The notes under the pieces were generated by a model. That model did no database searches. It had not been told where the DNA came from and was given only the letters and a program-made list of their open reading frames with translations. A stretch of 64,000 nucleotides of DNA from NCBI GenBank assembly GCA_013398175.1, contig VZRZ01007316.1:619720-683719 (forward strand), read 5' to 3'. The DNA is from Climacteris rufus (taxonomy: Eukaryota > Chordata > Aves > Passeriformes > Climacteridae). Within the stretch, counting starts at the first letter, position 1, and each line of letters starts with the position of its first letter. Made by a program: the position numbers and the translations under genes. Below are positions 25,812 to 39,500 of this stretch, in pieces.

Positions 25812-28800
25812 GTAAGCCAAGAGAAAGGCTCACGGTGCCTCCTGCCAGAGAGACATCTGCAGTTCCATTTTCAGCACAGAGTGGAAGTCTGTGCTTGCTG
25901 GTGTTTTGTGTAACAGAACTGGTAATGAGAAGGAGGACATACTGATCCCAGCAGGGAACCTAGCCTGTATTTCTTCTGTGTGTAGCGTCATCATTCAGAC
26001 TAAACAAGTGTCTTTCACCGCCAATTATAAGATTTGCCAGGTTATTTTAATTCTCTTTACAATAATCTTGGAAGATTCTGTCACCTCCTTAACTCCCTCG
26101 AGTTTTTACAAGGGGAGAATTTGTGCAACATTAGCATATTTTCTGAATATTTAACTAGAATATGGAATATTAATGCCAAGAACTTTTGCTCAGTAATTTG
26201 AAAGTAACAACTGTAAGATTCATACAAGTGTTTAAGTAAATAAGGAGTTTATGAACTGGATAATTTGTATTATAAAAGTTTATGTTGTGCTATTGCTAGT
26301 AATTTAAAGTTCTGTTTATTTCTGATATCAAAAATCAAACTCTTTCAAAATCTTTTAACTTTAGATGACTTTAAATTGGAACTATTTTGTTTCAGAATTT
26401 TCTTCTTTCCCTATCAGTAATACATATTTTTGAAAAAATGTTATGTATATGTATAAAAAAATTAAAACTAGGATAAACTCTACAATCACTTAATTTATTA
26501 ATGCATTTCATTAATTATCCAGCTTTAATTATATATCAGTATATTGTTTTAAGTATTATATTTTAGTAGTATAATCTGAAAAATAGTGATTTTTTTATTA
26601 CTATATTTTCATATTTATAGGCCCATTTTTCCATAGTCTTTTGTATCTTCACAAGACCCACGTTAGCTGAAAAAAAGAATGTGTAACTGAAGGTATTTGG
26701 CTTATCTAAGACCACAGAGAGAGAACAGTTTCTAAGTCCTTGGACTCTCTAATTCTCAGGTTTTTTTCAGACAACTATTGTGAAAGTCAGTGTTAAGCTT
26801 CTGCCTGTACTAGGTTTTCATGTCAAGGGTTTGGTAGTGAGGGAGGCTGTAGGGTCAGCTTCTGTGATAAGGTGTGAGAAGCTTCCATCCTGCCACCCTG
26901 CCCTTCATCTTGTATAAAACCTTCACTGTTTCACTTAGCATCTGTGCCTCTTTGGAGGGGGCAGGAGGTTAGTAATTTTTTGAATAAATATATAGTAGTG
27001 AACTGTGTGAAATAACAAAACCCGTGGTACTACAGATAAGAGTTACTTTTGCGCTCTGTATCATTCTCATTTCAGCTAATCTACAGTGTCAAATGTTGGT
27101 TGGTTCTTTAGGTCTGGATAGCAGGGCAGATTTTGGCATGGAGCAACTCCTGACAGAAGTGTTTCTTCTAGTCTATTTTCTTCCATACTAAATTTCAAAG
27201 TAGTATTTAGTAAAGATTTTGTTCTGCTAGTATTGGCGTATGACCTACCTCTCCTGTTCTTAATGAGACTGCTGCTTTTTGCTGTCTTCCAGCACTTCAA
27301 CATTGATGACACCTTTTTAAAATTTCATGAGACTAAATGAGAAAGAGAATATTTTTCCCACCAGGTAGTGTAGTCTTCGGAAAGTTATCACAACAACGAG
27401 GAGTAGAGCTACAGGAGAATCCAGGTATAATCTGGTCTGACAGCTGTCAGTGTGTGAGAAAGCCAACACGTAACATAAGAGAGGAGGCCAGTAGGGCAAA
27501 CCAGTGCAAGGGCCAGTTTGTTCTAGGTCACATTGCTGCAAGAAAATTAAACTTGGCATGGAGACACCTCTCTCAGCTCTGAAGTCATGATCATAAGTCC
27601 TTTCCTGGAGTTGGATACATGAGCTGACTCCTACAAAATATAGGCAGAAGTAACAGACCCTGTAATTTGTTAAATAAAGCATTTTTTCAGTGTGCAAGTG
27701 ACAGGGGTGGGGGTGGTGGTTCAGGTGCATTCTTTGCCTGATTAGCTTGAAGATTTTTTTTAGCTTCTGAACATAATACTCCTGCATTTCCTGGCATTAT
27801 ACTTTTTTTCTTATTGCATCTTGCTGAAGCTGCTGCTTTGATTCATTTGGAAATAATTCATCATTGGAGCAATGTATGTGTGACCTCAACCCTGTTGCAT
27901 AGTAATGGAAATGTTCATCTGGGCCAAGGATTTTTGCTGACTAATCCCAAAACTACTGAATATTTAAATACTTTTTATTGAGTACTTTGACAGGGCAGAA
28001 ACTATTATACATCTGTCTGTTCTTCCTAGTAAGTGCCCTTATAGCTTTGTCATTAATTTGTGCTCATTCTTTGATTCCTTTTGGCCAGTGAGGCTTTAAT
28101 TATTCTGTAATGAAAGATGAAACTCAATCAGTGTTCCAAGTGGCTGCATTAACCAATACACTTCTGGTGAAAATAGCACATTTTATTTTGACATGGTTTG
28201 CTTAGTCTTTTTCTGATTATGGATGTCAGAACAGTATGGAGTGGAAAGTTTGCTGAGGGAGGTGTGAGGGGGGAGCACCGTTTTGATTTGCTGATGAGAT
28301 GAAACTTTGCTGACTGCTTCTTAACTACAGGATTCAGGATCACTTCTGTGCTTCCAGGTTTAGATGTGGGCCAACACAGTACCACTCTATTGCTCCTTGA
28401 TTTCATTGGAAGAAAATACATGAACGAGAGTCATGTAGAGTAGCTGTAGCTTTTGGAACAGAGGGAAGTCCTGAGAATGGGAAACCACAAATTGTGGCAG
28501 ACACCTTCACCATTTCTGGCTAGATTGCAGCAAACATCATAACTTACTTTCACCTGATCAGAGCCTGGATACTGTGAAGCATTCTTTTCATTATCTCCAT
28601 GCTGAATTATAGCAATTTTCTGGCTTTTACAGAAAGATTAATTCTAGTACAGAATGCTTGGCATACCTCATTACCAAAGATGTGTTCTGCAGAGATCAGT
28701 TCTCTGTTCCTTGCAGATAGGAGCCATTTGTTAGAAATTTTCTCATTGCCTATAATCTCCCACTGTGCAACTATAGTCACACTGTGTTAAACAGAATCAT

Positions 28801-31800
28801 GTTTCACTGTCAGATGCTAGCCCAGCAAACTTTCTTTGCAGTCTGAGCTTAGAGATAGAAGTTCTTGCAGAAACCCACTAGACTCCTTCTGAGTGTGGTA
28901 AGATTTCTATCTCAATCAAATAAGCAGTAGCATTTGGAGACTGTATTCATGCTTTTCTGATTTGAAGTTTGATTAAGAGGAAAGAAAAATAAATCTTCTT
29001 CCCTGCCTCTGGGTTTTCATGTAGTGCTCAGATAGGAAAGAGACAGCTATTTCAAATAAACTGAAAGAGATTGTGTACATTGTGACATGTCAATGCAATG
29101 TCTGTACAGTCCAGCATTAAAAGTCTAGAAATTGCATTACTCTAGGCTTTAATTTGTGCTTATGAAACTTATTAAATATATACATTAAACATACTGATTC
29201 TCTGTAATATTATCTGATATATAAACCGTAATAATTTTATTGTAAACATAATTTTTTAATCCAGGGATAAATATTCTACAAGGTATGAGGGTGCCTGATT
29301 TTTCTGGGTTGAATTTATCTTACAAAAGTCTCAACTCCATTGTAGTCTTCAAAGACAGCTATAGCACCTTGAGGATTGAGGGATGCATTGAAGATAAGCA
29401 TCTTCTATAATGGGCACAATTCACCCTCTGGAGATACTGTTTTCTTTCCATGGTGTATACAATGCAAACAGTAATGATGAGCTTAGACAAGGCACTTGAC
29501 TTTGACATGGTCAGAATTAGACCAAGTTAGCTCCCAGAATTCCTTCAGAAGGCAATTAAGTAAAGACAATACTTCTAATTTCAGTCATTTCAGTCTTAAA
29601 GAGTTTTTTGTTTGCTGCTTTTGTTTCTTTGTTTTGGGGGATTTTGGCTGCACAATCTTATCAGGGATATAATGACGAGATGTTCACACGTTGATGGAGA
29701 TGGAAAAATGGCCAAAGTGGCACAGTTTTAATTGCTTTTATACAGTCACAAACAGGAAACAGAATTGAGATAAAGAGCACCAATAGAGAAGTAATAAACA
29801 GAGCCATACATTGGAGGAAACAGAGGTTCTGGGTCAGAACTCAGGGTCCCAGAATACACTTCTTCAGCTTCCTCTGAGGGCTGGAGGTAACTCACAGCCT
29901 CATGGGAATTACTGTCAGGCCCCAGAAGCCTGTCATGTGATCCCGCAGGGGATGGCAATGGCAAAAGGGAACAGTATCTGAAGAAAAGTCACAAATCCCT
30001 TAAAGGGGAAAAAAACCTTGGAAACCTGAACTTAGATTCCTAGTTCTCACTGCTTTCTCTATGCCAAACTTAATAGTTATTTTTGAATAAAGGATGTGAT
30101 TTTGTCTGAATTACTCTGTTAGTCACTATGTGCCTTTGCAAAAAGATTGATTAAATCTTTCCTAGTGTTACTCATAGGAAATCTAGAGTACATTCAGAAT
30201 TTGTTATAGAATAGAACATGTGCCGATAATCAGGAATATCCTGTAGTCAGGAGTACATGTTGAGATGATATCTCTTATACTGTCACATTGAAGCTAAGCT
30301 GTGGTATTCTGAGTAAGAAAAAAATGAATTCTGGAAGTTAGAACTGATGACAAATTCAAGTTTGACTGGCAAACTACAGCTCAGTGGAACTTTGGGATTA
30401 AATACTTAAACACAGAAAAGCTAGGTATGAGAAAGTTCACATGCTAACATGACATCCTCCATCTGCATACTGTTTGAGGTTTTTAAATTTGCTGTCTTTG
30501 CATTGCATTAATGTTTGCCATTGCATTTTACCATTTCAATTTTATTAGATTTTGCAGGTTTATAAAGCTTTTTTACGTATTTTGTAGAGTTTTGTAAGTA
30601 TTGAAGCCTGAAGTTATATAAGTTTCATCCTTCAGTAATATTGTCAAATAACTTGCAGACTGTCTTCAGAAAGTGACAGCACTGAAACAATCTTTGCTTA
30701 TCCTTGCTATCTCTTGCACTTTAAGCAGTGTTTTATGCTGTCATTTAGAAATGATTCAAGATACTTGAATTTTGGCTTCAGATCATCTTTTCTTAAAGTC
30801 ATGAACCTAGATTGCTTGGATAATTGAATTTTCTTTGTTAGGTTGGAACTGGAGGACATAAGTCATAAATCAGTCTAGTAATATAATTTATCAGGTGTCA
30901 CAGCTACTTCTCTCTTATTTAGAGCTGTAGTACTTAGCTACAGGCTAGACTAGGGAATTATTATTAAACTATGTGCTTTATTAGAGCCTCACTTTTAAGG
31001 CAAATTAATTGAACTTAGCTGACAGTGTTGCAGTTTTCAAGCAGAATCAGGCCAACCAGTCTCATTACAGACTTTTGCAAAGGCAGATTTTTTTTCTCCT
31101 GTGCTAGTCAGGACAGGTGACTTCCATGTTATCATGTCTCCAAAGGATTAATTTCTCGTGGATTTATAAAACTATTTCAATTCAACCAAAAAAGTTTTAA
31201 AAATGTGCTTAGAAATGATCAAATAATATTGGTTTAGATCAGAATTATGTAAATTAATTGGGCAATTATTTTCAGTTATATATGCATTATGGAATAAGTA
31301 AGTTATCAGCAAAGCAGTGCCAGTTTCACTGTAATTTTACTGATATTGAACAAAGCAGAAGCCCTTAAAATGAGAGAAAAGTCTTCTATTTAGATGTCTG
31401 TTGGTATCTTCTGTCATCCCTGATCTTAGAAGTTGATGGTTGTTTTGTCCACAAAATCACTGTGATTGCTTTTACTGAAGTTTTTGCAGTACTCGCTGTT
31501 ACTCCTGGAAGTTTTCCCTTTAGAGAAGCCCAACTGCCTGTTTAAAATTGCACTGGGATCAAGTAGTTAAATCCCCTTTTCTAGCCAGCAGTTTGTTACT
31601 TGAATATGACTTCTGAACAACTGGAAATTAGCCTCTTGGCAAGCTGCAAGCAGAATTCATGCTTCTATTTATTCACAAGGCTTTAAGTCAGTCATAAGCT
31701 TTCTGAGAACAATTTAGTTTAAAGCATTTGAACGATGAACCTGTCATAAAGGTCGGCTCTGAATTTGATTTACAGCTGTTCTGTCTGTCTTGGGAAAAGT

Positions 31801-32369
31801 ATTCATTAGTTTACTGATGATGCTGTGACTGATGATTCTCTCTTTGCAGATTTGATGACTATTTTTGTAGATGGGCTTTAAGTAAGGGGGACTAAGGTGG
31901 TGTTTTGGTGGCTAGACTTTTGCTGTTACCAAGCCAAGAGCATTGTCCCTTGCATCTTGGTTTGGCCATATATTTTTATCTTGGAGGCAGTAAGCTGAGA
32001 AAAACAGAAAGCCTAATGTTGGGTTTTGTTGAGTGGCACAATCTGGTTTCTGTTCTGGAGGTGGTTATGGAGCAATCTGAAAGTGACCCAAATTGCAATA
32101 AGTAGCAAGCAAGAAAGCCACAGTTTAAGGGGGAAGTTGGAGCTTTCAGTTTTGTACCACTTGCTCTGAACGATTACAATACTTTTCTATTTATACCTTC
32201 TCCTATTGAATTTGATGTAAATTGTGATATAGCTAGGACTTGGTTCTGTATATCCACTTACTTTCTGAAGAAGTTTTCCTTGAACAAATTCTACATTGTA
32301 ATCTTTTGGTTAATTTTGCATTGCCCCCCGTGCACTCTATCATCTTAGTTAGTAAATAGTACTTAGCTG

Positions 32370-33058
32370 AAGGACTTGGGAGCACAGAACTAGTCCCAGC
32401 ACATCAGATGGGCTCTCTACCAGTGCTGAGTAGAGGGGAAGGGTCTTCCTTGACCTACTGGAAAGACTCTTCCCAATGTAACCCAAGTGCCTTCTTTTCC
32501 ACAAGGGCACATTGCTTGTTCACATTCAGCCTTCTGTCCTCCAGAACCCCAGGATCCTTCTCTGCAGAGTTGCTTTCTAGATGATTGGCCTCAAAGTGTG
32601 GTTGCAGAGGGTTGTTCCTGCCAAGATTCGAGACTGCATTTTCCCAAGTTGAACTCTATGAGGTTTCTCTCTGCCTTGTTAAAGTGCAACATGACCCTTT
32701 GGTTTATCAGCCACTCTTCCCAGTTCTGTATCATCAGCAAGCTTGTCCAGGTCATTAATGGTGGTGTTAAAGAGGATTGAACCCAGTACTGACCCTCGGC
32801 ATACATCACTTGAGACTTTTCTGCTGCTGGCCTTTTAATGACTGTTCACTATCCTCTGGGCCTAGTTGTTTAGCCAGTTTTCAACATGTTGCACTGTCCA
32901 CTCATCTAGCTCATACTTTCTTGACTTGTCCATCAGGAAGTTATGGGAGTCAGTGTCAAAACCCATACTAAAGTTGAGATAACATCGCCTGTTCTCCCCT
33001 CATCCATGCACCTTGTCCTCTCATTGTAGAAGGCTATAAGGTTTTCAAGGAATGCGTA
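32370..33058 (-). mobile_element. CR1 LINE fragment, antisense
   Basis: Read on the plus strand, this is the complement of the CR1 reverse-transcriptase region. It has the ordered phrases CCAGTGCTGAGTAGAGGGGA (about 32420), CCTCCAGAACCCCAGGATCC (about 32538), TCATCAGCAAGCTTGTCCAG (about 32732), TGTTAAAGAGGATTGAACCC (about 32766) and GTCCACTCATCTAGCTCATA (about 32898). The order and spacing match CR1, with moderate decay and stops in the coding frame. It lacks the 3' octamer end. It sits inside a SEMA5A intron in the orientation opposite to the gene. Confidence 0.85.
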
Positions 33059-34980
33059 GTAAACTATTTCCAGAATGCAAACTTATCTTTTTTTTTTTTT
33101 CATGCTTTTAATGACATAATGTTAACTTTTTACTGTGTAGTTTCTGTCTGAGGAGAAAATTCTAAAACCCTGTCTGTGAACCCGGTATGAATTACTGTAA
33201 AACTGTGAAAAGACTGCTCCTTATAATAAATATTTTAATGCTTTGGAAAGAAGAAAACTCAGGGGAACACTTGCTGCAGACCAAACTCCACAGTGAAAAG
33301 ATTCTTTGGAATATTTTTCTGTTTCAGAGCTAAACTACCTTAGAGCTTTCCTGTAGAAGATTCTACTCTCCAGTCCCCAATTTAAATTGCAAGAAATCTA
33401 ATACCATAATGTCAGATAAGGTCACACATTTTCCTTAGGACTTTCAAAGCTACTTGTGTCCTGCAAAAATCTCTTCAGAATATCAATTATTATGAAGTGA
33501 TACACCCTGCAGTGATTTATGAAGTAAATGACTGGCAGTCTGGTCTGATTAATATTTTTTTCATTGTTTGCATTGCTCTTAATTTAATGTCTTAAAATCC
33601 CCCTTCATTTGGAATTCTGGTATAAAAAAATGTTATTATTTTGGTATTACTGGGTACATAAGCTGAGCATTTCCATGACCAAAGTGATACAAAATTGCAA
33701 AGAAAGGGTCTTACAGAGCAGGAAAGTGGTCCTGTATTCATAATTCACATATTGTTTCTCTGTATTTGCTCCCTCTTTTGCATTTGAATGCATGTCATGT
33801 TTTTTGAAATGTTGCTTTTAATATCTGGGTAATAGAATCTGGCTCAGCAGGAGAGAAATAGTTACCCTCTATAATTCCTGAAAGATTTTATCCGTTTTTA
33901 GTCAAGTTTATATTGCTGTTCTGCTGTTAACTTATTAATTTCAACAGTTTCTTATTACAAGTATTTCTGTGTCCATGCATCATCATTCCAATACTGCAAG
34001 TTATCAAGTGTTGAACAAAAATATGCAAACCCTTATCTACTTTGGGGTGATTGTGAATATATTTCTCAGGGAAGAACTTAAGCAGAGTTACTAATGGCAT
34101 AACCACGGGTAGAAATAAGGTGTAATTTTTCCAGTACTGGACACTGCAAATAAGAGGCTCCTCCATCATGGTTATGCAGAACTCTGATCCTGTTCAGTCC
34201 AGGACTTCTGTTGAGTAGACTCTTCACAGTATTGTTTCATCTGTTTTCAGTGCATCATTCAGCACATCATCTGTTTCTTTATATCCATTTCATACTCTCA
34301 CAGTGCCTATGCCTGTGGGTAGGGCACAAAACAGTTTCTTAAGAATGGACATTTGTGCTGCAGTTAGAGCTGCAAACAATCCCCTTCATTTCTCCACTGT
34401 TGATGATTCCATTCATCTGCACTCATGTTGGCAATACTGAAGCTCTAGCATACATAGCCAGCCATGTCCTCTGCTGGCTGAAGTACCATTCACAGGACCT
34501 TCTGTCATCATGGCTACTTAAATAAGTACTTGTAATAAAAACAGCAGTTACTGGTTCATCAATCATACAGCTTCCAGTGATGTTAGCACTGGGAAAGGTG
34601 AACTGCTCTGGTTACAGTGGGAAATCCCAGAAGTGTTGGTAGAGATCTTTAGTAGTGATGCTTAGAGGTAATGCTACAGCTCAAGAGAGATTTCAGCATT
34701 GTGCTGAGTACAGTTGAGGGAGTCTTTTTCCGTGCAGGACCAAGCCCAAAAGTGACAAAGATACTCAAATGAACTGCAGATTATTAGAACTTCACCCAGG
34801 GCTATATCCAAGCATATTGGTTGTATGCTATGAACAAGAGCTGTGTGTCGCCTCTCACTGATAAATAGCAGACTTCATCCATTGCTGCTTAATCAAATGC
34901 CTTTTCTCTGTACTAAACTTACTTAGAAAATATGTCTTCCACCTGCCAGATGGTTATTTTAACAACGAATATTCTAAGGG

Positions 34981-34994
34981 GTGTGTGTGTGTGT
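34981..34994. repeat. (GT)7 microsatellite
   Basis: Seven perfect GT units in the intron before exon B. Confidence 0.9.
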
Positions 34995-35241
34995 CTCCAA
35001 AAGGCTGATTTCCATACCTTCTATGTGGCTTAGAACACTTCAATGCAGTGGAAAATAAACTGGGTTTTAAAGTGGCAAAACATTGCTCTTCACAAAAAAT
35101 CAGTTTTGCTAGACTTGGTGGAATTATTGGTGGACACTGTCTGCAGGCTGATTATGGCTAGGGTAAGTCCTGTGCATTGGATACCCATGAACCTCAGTGC
35201 ACAGCCAGCAGCAGTGGAGACAGGCTGGGTATATCAAGTGA

Positions 35242-35286
35242 GCAGTAGGACCAGGGGAGTAGGACCCTGCAGTAGGACCAGGGGAG
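35242..35286. repeat. 18-bp direct repeat
   Basis: The 18-mer GCAGTAGGACCAGGGGAG occurs at 35242-35259 and again at 35269-35286, with a partial third copy of its core (TAGGACC) between. It is GC-rich for this intron and has no recognised function. Confidence 0.85.
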
Positions 35287-35723
35287 CTGGCTTGATGGGT
35301 GGTCACAGGAAGCTCAGTCCTGTGTCACCTTCTTCCCGTAAAACATATTATGTGTAAAACATGATATCTACACAATATATTTGGAGATTTTCTGATGATA
35401 ATTCATGTTCAAGAAAGAGATAATTTTTATCATTCCTAGGTGGAGTAAATTGGCTAGTTCAGTCGATGCAGCCATAAAGTTTTTAACTAAAAGTGTTGGA
35501 TCCAACTCTTTGCTGTAGTTCTGTGCAAGTGATTATGAAATTTCTATTATGGAAGAGATTCTTGAGATGAAACTCAGGTTTGGATTGTGAGACTAAAGGA
35601 CAAAACTCTCCTGTTCATATAACTCACTATTAGAAGCCTAGGAGTAAAATTGAAGAGGAAATGGCTGTTTTGATGAGATACTGTTTTAATTCACCATTAC
35701 TTCTTTGATCCTTATTTTATTAG

Positions 35724-35942
35724 GATTGTCAGGGGATTTCTTGCGTTCTGGACGATACTCTGCTCATACCATCAATGGTGCCTGGTCACCCTGGTCTCCG
35801 TGGTCTCAGTGCAGTCGTGACTGCAGTAGAGGAATACGGAATCGCAAGCGGGTCTGCAGCAACCCTGAGCCCAAGTATGGGGGACTTCCTTGCCTTGGCC
35901 CATCTCTAGAGTACCAGGAATGCAACATTTTGCCTTGCCCAG
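35724..35942 (+). CDS. SEMA5A: SEMA5A exon B: linker plus canonical six-cysteine TSR
   Basis: A 219-nt exon (73 codons, phase 1 at both ends). The G left by exon A joins GA here to make Gly. Residues 1-18 are a linker (starting GLSGDFLRSGRY). Residues 19-73 form a complete TSR with the tryptophan ladder WSPWSPW at 21-27, the start cysteine pair CSRDC at 30-34, basic residues RNRKR at 39-43, and cysteines at 45, 57, 67 and 72. The exon ends CPCCCAG|GTAAGA-style, with CCA then one base of the next codon. TSRs of this type bind sulfated proteoglycans and are C-mannosylated and O-fucosylated; the fucose site CSxTCG is altered here to CSRDCS. Confidence 0.97.
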
Positions 35943-36279
35943 GTAAGATTCAAATGAAATGAAAGAAATTAAAATAAAATAGCTCATATTCAAGGTTATA
36001 TATTGCAACAGTTGGTTTGGGTTTTTTTCTTTTTTACTTGGTGAGGAAGAAGGAAGAATAACTGATAGACTTGGTTCTTTCCAGTAGCAACAAGTAAATT
36101 TAGAAATAAGCTTTCATACATCTTTAATTGTATTAATTATGTATAACAGTGCTTCATACTTTCTTATTGGAGACTTGAAGCTTTTGTTATTTATTCAAGT
36201 GTGGAACTGAAGAATTACTATGGCAATATACATATTACGTATGTTTATCACTATCGTAAAACGTGTCTACTAACATACA

Positions 36280-36315
36280 TATATAGATAGATAGATAGTA
36301 TAGATATAGATATGG
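36280..36315. repeat. GATA/TAGA microsatellite, interrupted
   Basis: Several TAGA units (about 36281-36298), followed by TATAGATATAGATATG, which is an interrupted extension of the same pattern. Confidence 0.85.
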
Positions 36316-36564
36316 TTTCAAGTTGGAACTGTGTTCCCTAAATGATGGATACCTTGTTTCTTTTAAGATGAGTGTTTTGTCCCATCTTATTGCGGTGCTT
36401 TCCCTAAGCTTTTAAAGCCCTTTAACAGTCATTGTCCATTCTTTGCGTCAGAATCTAAATAGAAGATCTGTGCAGAAGACAACACCTCCCTTTTAGGAGA
36501 ACACAGTTTCTTGAAACCATGTTTCCACCTTGAATTGAACCCTAAGTAATGTGTTCTGGCACAT

Positions 36565-36592
36565 AGCCCACAAGCCCAGCCCACAAGCCCAG
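36565..36592. repeat. Tandem duplication, 14-bp unit
   Basis: The 14-bp phrase AGCCCACAAGCCC-A is repeated back to back in an otherwise ordinary intron. This is a minor slippage-type duplication. Confidence 0.7.
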
Positions 36593-39500
36593 CAGCTCTG
36601 GGCTCAGTGTTCTGGCTGTTCACTGAGAGCAAATTTCTCAGTAGCTTTATTGCTAATAGGAATGGTAGAATTGTTTGGCAACTGGAATGCCCCGAGGCAC
36701 TCAAGCCTCCAGCTCTCCTTTTGGTGGGGCAGATATGTGAGGAATATCTGTTGAGGATCCCTGCTTCAGTCTGGGGGAATACCCATTGAGCCATTGAAGT
36801 TGTGAAAGAGGCACTTGGGCACAACAAGACATCAGTTTCTGGTGAAATTTTCTTGCTGCATCCAAGGATGAAAGTAGATTCAGTTGCTCATTGTGTAGCT
36901 TCTCTATCTGAGAGTGTGAGCATCTGAGGAGTTCAAGGGAAGAGACTGTATGCTTTTTCTGACCGTAGAGGCATGATCAGTGAAGGATGGCCATGTTTTC
37001 TAACTGACTAGTATTGGAGAGAGGTGAAAGGGAACCAGCAGAGAACCAATGTTTGTCATCGAATTATAAAATTGTGGTCCAAATCTTCATGTTTGTACAG
37101 CCCTAGTGCATGACCTGATTCATTAGTTCCTGGATTGCAATCATAACGCCTTGCTTTTCCAGGATAATATAATGACAAACAATTCTGTTAATCTGTGAAA
37201 AAATCTGAAGGTTGGCAGTAATTCATTAGATCAGAGATTTAGGAGACCATTGTACTAATGTGTTCAAGCCTCCCCAGGGGTGTATGCAGTAGGTGGAGGA
37301 AGCTAGAACCTCCTCATCGACTCTGTCTTCCCTTGCAAAGGGACTCTCCATAGGACACTGCCTTCAGTTTCCTTTGAACACATGAGCAGTGTGGTATAAG
37401 GTAAAAAACTCTGATCACAGGCTTTAAGATATCTGATTGTGTCACCATCCTGTAGTAACTGAAGTACATTCATTAAATTGGCCCAGATTATCTATGAAAC
37501 AGGGCTAGATTTTTTGTTCATCCCTTGCTGTGGATTTTCAAATTAAAGGCTGTCTTGAATTTGCAGGATTTTTGTTAAGTTAAAATAAGTCAACAGTTTT
37601 CAGAAGTGGTATTTTTATTATGCTCTGCAGCTATTCACTGTTACACTTTTTGAAGGAAATTGTTTTAGCCAGTAAAACACACTTAAAAGTTTGTTGTAGA
37701 GGCTCTAGTTGTTTATGAGATAGCCATTAACCCAGACTAAAACACATGAAGTTGTAAGGCAGAAATTGAAACTCTGCTTTGTTTCCTCTTCTGCTATCTC
37801 TGAATTTGAAAATATTTTAAAAGATCAGTTGATATAAAGCATGGTGGGCCTTTCTGAAGCAAGAAGTGGTGTCCTACTCTAATAACTTTCTTTAGAGACA
37901 AGTTTCACTGTTCTTTTTAGTGCAAAGCAAATTTGAATAAAGATGTGGAGCATGAATGAAGTATTTGGATATATCTTAGCCTGCAACAAGGAATCACAAA
38001 GTCCCTCAGCTACAGAACTCTTTGCCAATAATTAAGAAAAAACATAGGAGACTAAATCAGATCTCAGATAAGTCTGAAGGGAAAGCTTTGCAAGCAGTAG
38101 ATGTAATTGATTTTTTTTCCTTTTAGATGTGACAGTAAACTATTATTGTGGAATAAGCCTTGTCCATAAATTAGACCAGATTATAAACTTGTAGGAAAGA
38201 AATAAATTTTTTTCAGAGACACATACTAATAATTTTGAATTCTCTTGATTTTTAATGAAAGAGGCAGAAAGGCTAAGGAATATGAGGAGATTTTGTTCTG
38301 ACCTTAACCTGAAAGTATTTTCCAGCGTACTAGAAATAAAATTGCAACAAAGAAGAATTTGATGCTAAGATTTACCTGAGCTCCCTAAGGGTAAGGACAG
38401 CTTCACCTGCTCCCTGCTGGCACAGAGCCCTTTAGTTACAGTCCAGCCCTTACACTTTCAGAAGTATTTTTGTTAGCAAGTAGAGGTGCAATGGGAGCCA
38501 TAAGGAACCCTTCCATCCACTGCAAGCTCAGGTTCTGCTCTGCTTCCTCTTCTGCTTATTGCAGACAGGATCAACCCCTCATTATGTAAACTGCTGAGAA
38601 AGAGGACTGATAGAGAAGTATACTGAGCAGCATTGAAGTCAGGCTGAAAGTCAGTAGGACTTTATGCTTCTCAATCAATTAATCTGGGCTCAGTGTCATC
38701 CTGAAAGATACTAAGTGCTCTGAATGACTAACACAATGAAAAAGCCCATGGAGCAAAGTGTACAAGGCTGTCGTGTCTGGTTAAGTGTCTTGCAATATCA
38801 TCTTAAATATATTTATTAATATATTAATAGATAAAAATCTATTCTTAAATGTGCTGCAGGATCTCAGAACTTCTAAAAATTACTAGTCATCTAGAATCTG
38901 CCTTCAGCAAGTACTACTAAACCTTTTTTAAGCCTGCAGATGAGAGAGGAACTGATTTTTTTTTTTTTTCTGCAGTAGTAAATGTTCTGCTGATGTGCAG
39001 ATTGCTAGCAGCCACTGGGCTTTTTGTTCATAGTATTTGAAGGCTGAATATATAATAGTAAATTGAACAGTGCCAGAAAATTACCAGAAATCGTACCCAG
39101 GCCCTGGGATATGATTTGTCTCTATTGTTCAAGTTTTAGAATGATCCCTCATACAATTTTGCTTTCAACTATCACTCCCCCAAATAATCTGAAGAAATAG
39201 TTTGGGAGTCAGTGTAGGGTAAAGGCATGTTCTCAGTACTCAGTTCCCATCTTACTAAGCTACTTTGGGGAGCAGGAAAATTTGAACTATTGTCTTGCCC
39301 TAGCAAATTATGCTTTGAACTTGTGCCTCAGCTCTTTTTTTACATCTCAGAAATGTGAATAGTGTTGAGCTGGCAAGAACTGAACTGAACAGCCTCAATA
39401 ACTGTGGAAAGGATCTGTGAATGCTCACTGACATTTCTGTTTTCTTTGAGTTACAAATCAGTAACTCAGTACTAAAATACTCAATACTCAATACTCAGCA

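Larger units (their letters stand above)
25812..35723 (+). other. SEMA5A intron, phase 1, about 9.9 kb
   Basis: Bounded by GTAAGC and a TTATTAG acceptor. The sequence is AT-rich and contains a minus-strand CR1 piece (32370-33058, listed separately), a (GT)7 run at 34981-34994 and a short direct repeat at 35242-35286. A minus-strand open frame of 156 codons (27317-27787) has no recognisable product. No extra TSR exon was found. Confidence 0.85.

Noticed and set aside
25496..25945. A 149-codon open frame that seems to start with a hydrophobic leader and run through exon A
   Set aside because: The leader-like part is intron read in frame. A good acceptor (TTTCAG) lies at 25585 and a donor at 25812, and the protein match is confined between them.
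27317..27787. A minus-strand open frame of 156 codons
   Set aside because: Composition is like the intron. It has no domain, no splice sites forming a gene and no recognised similarity.
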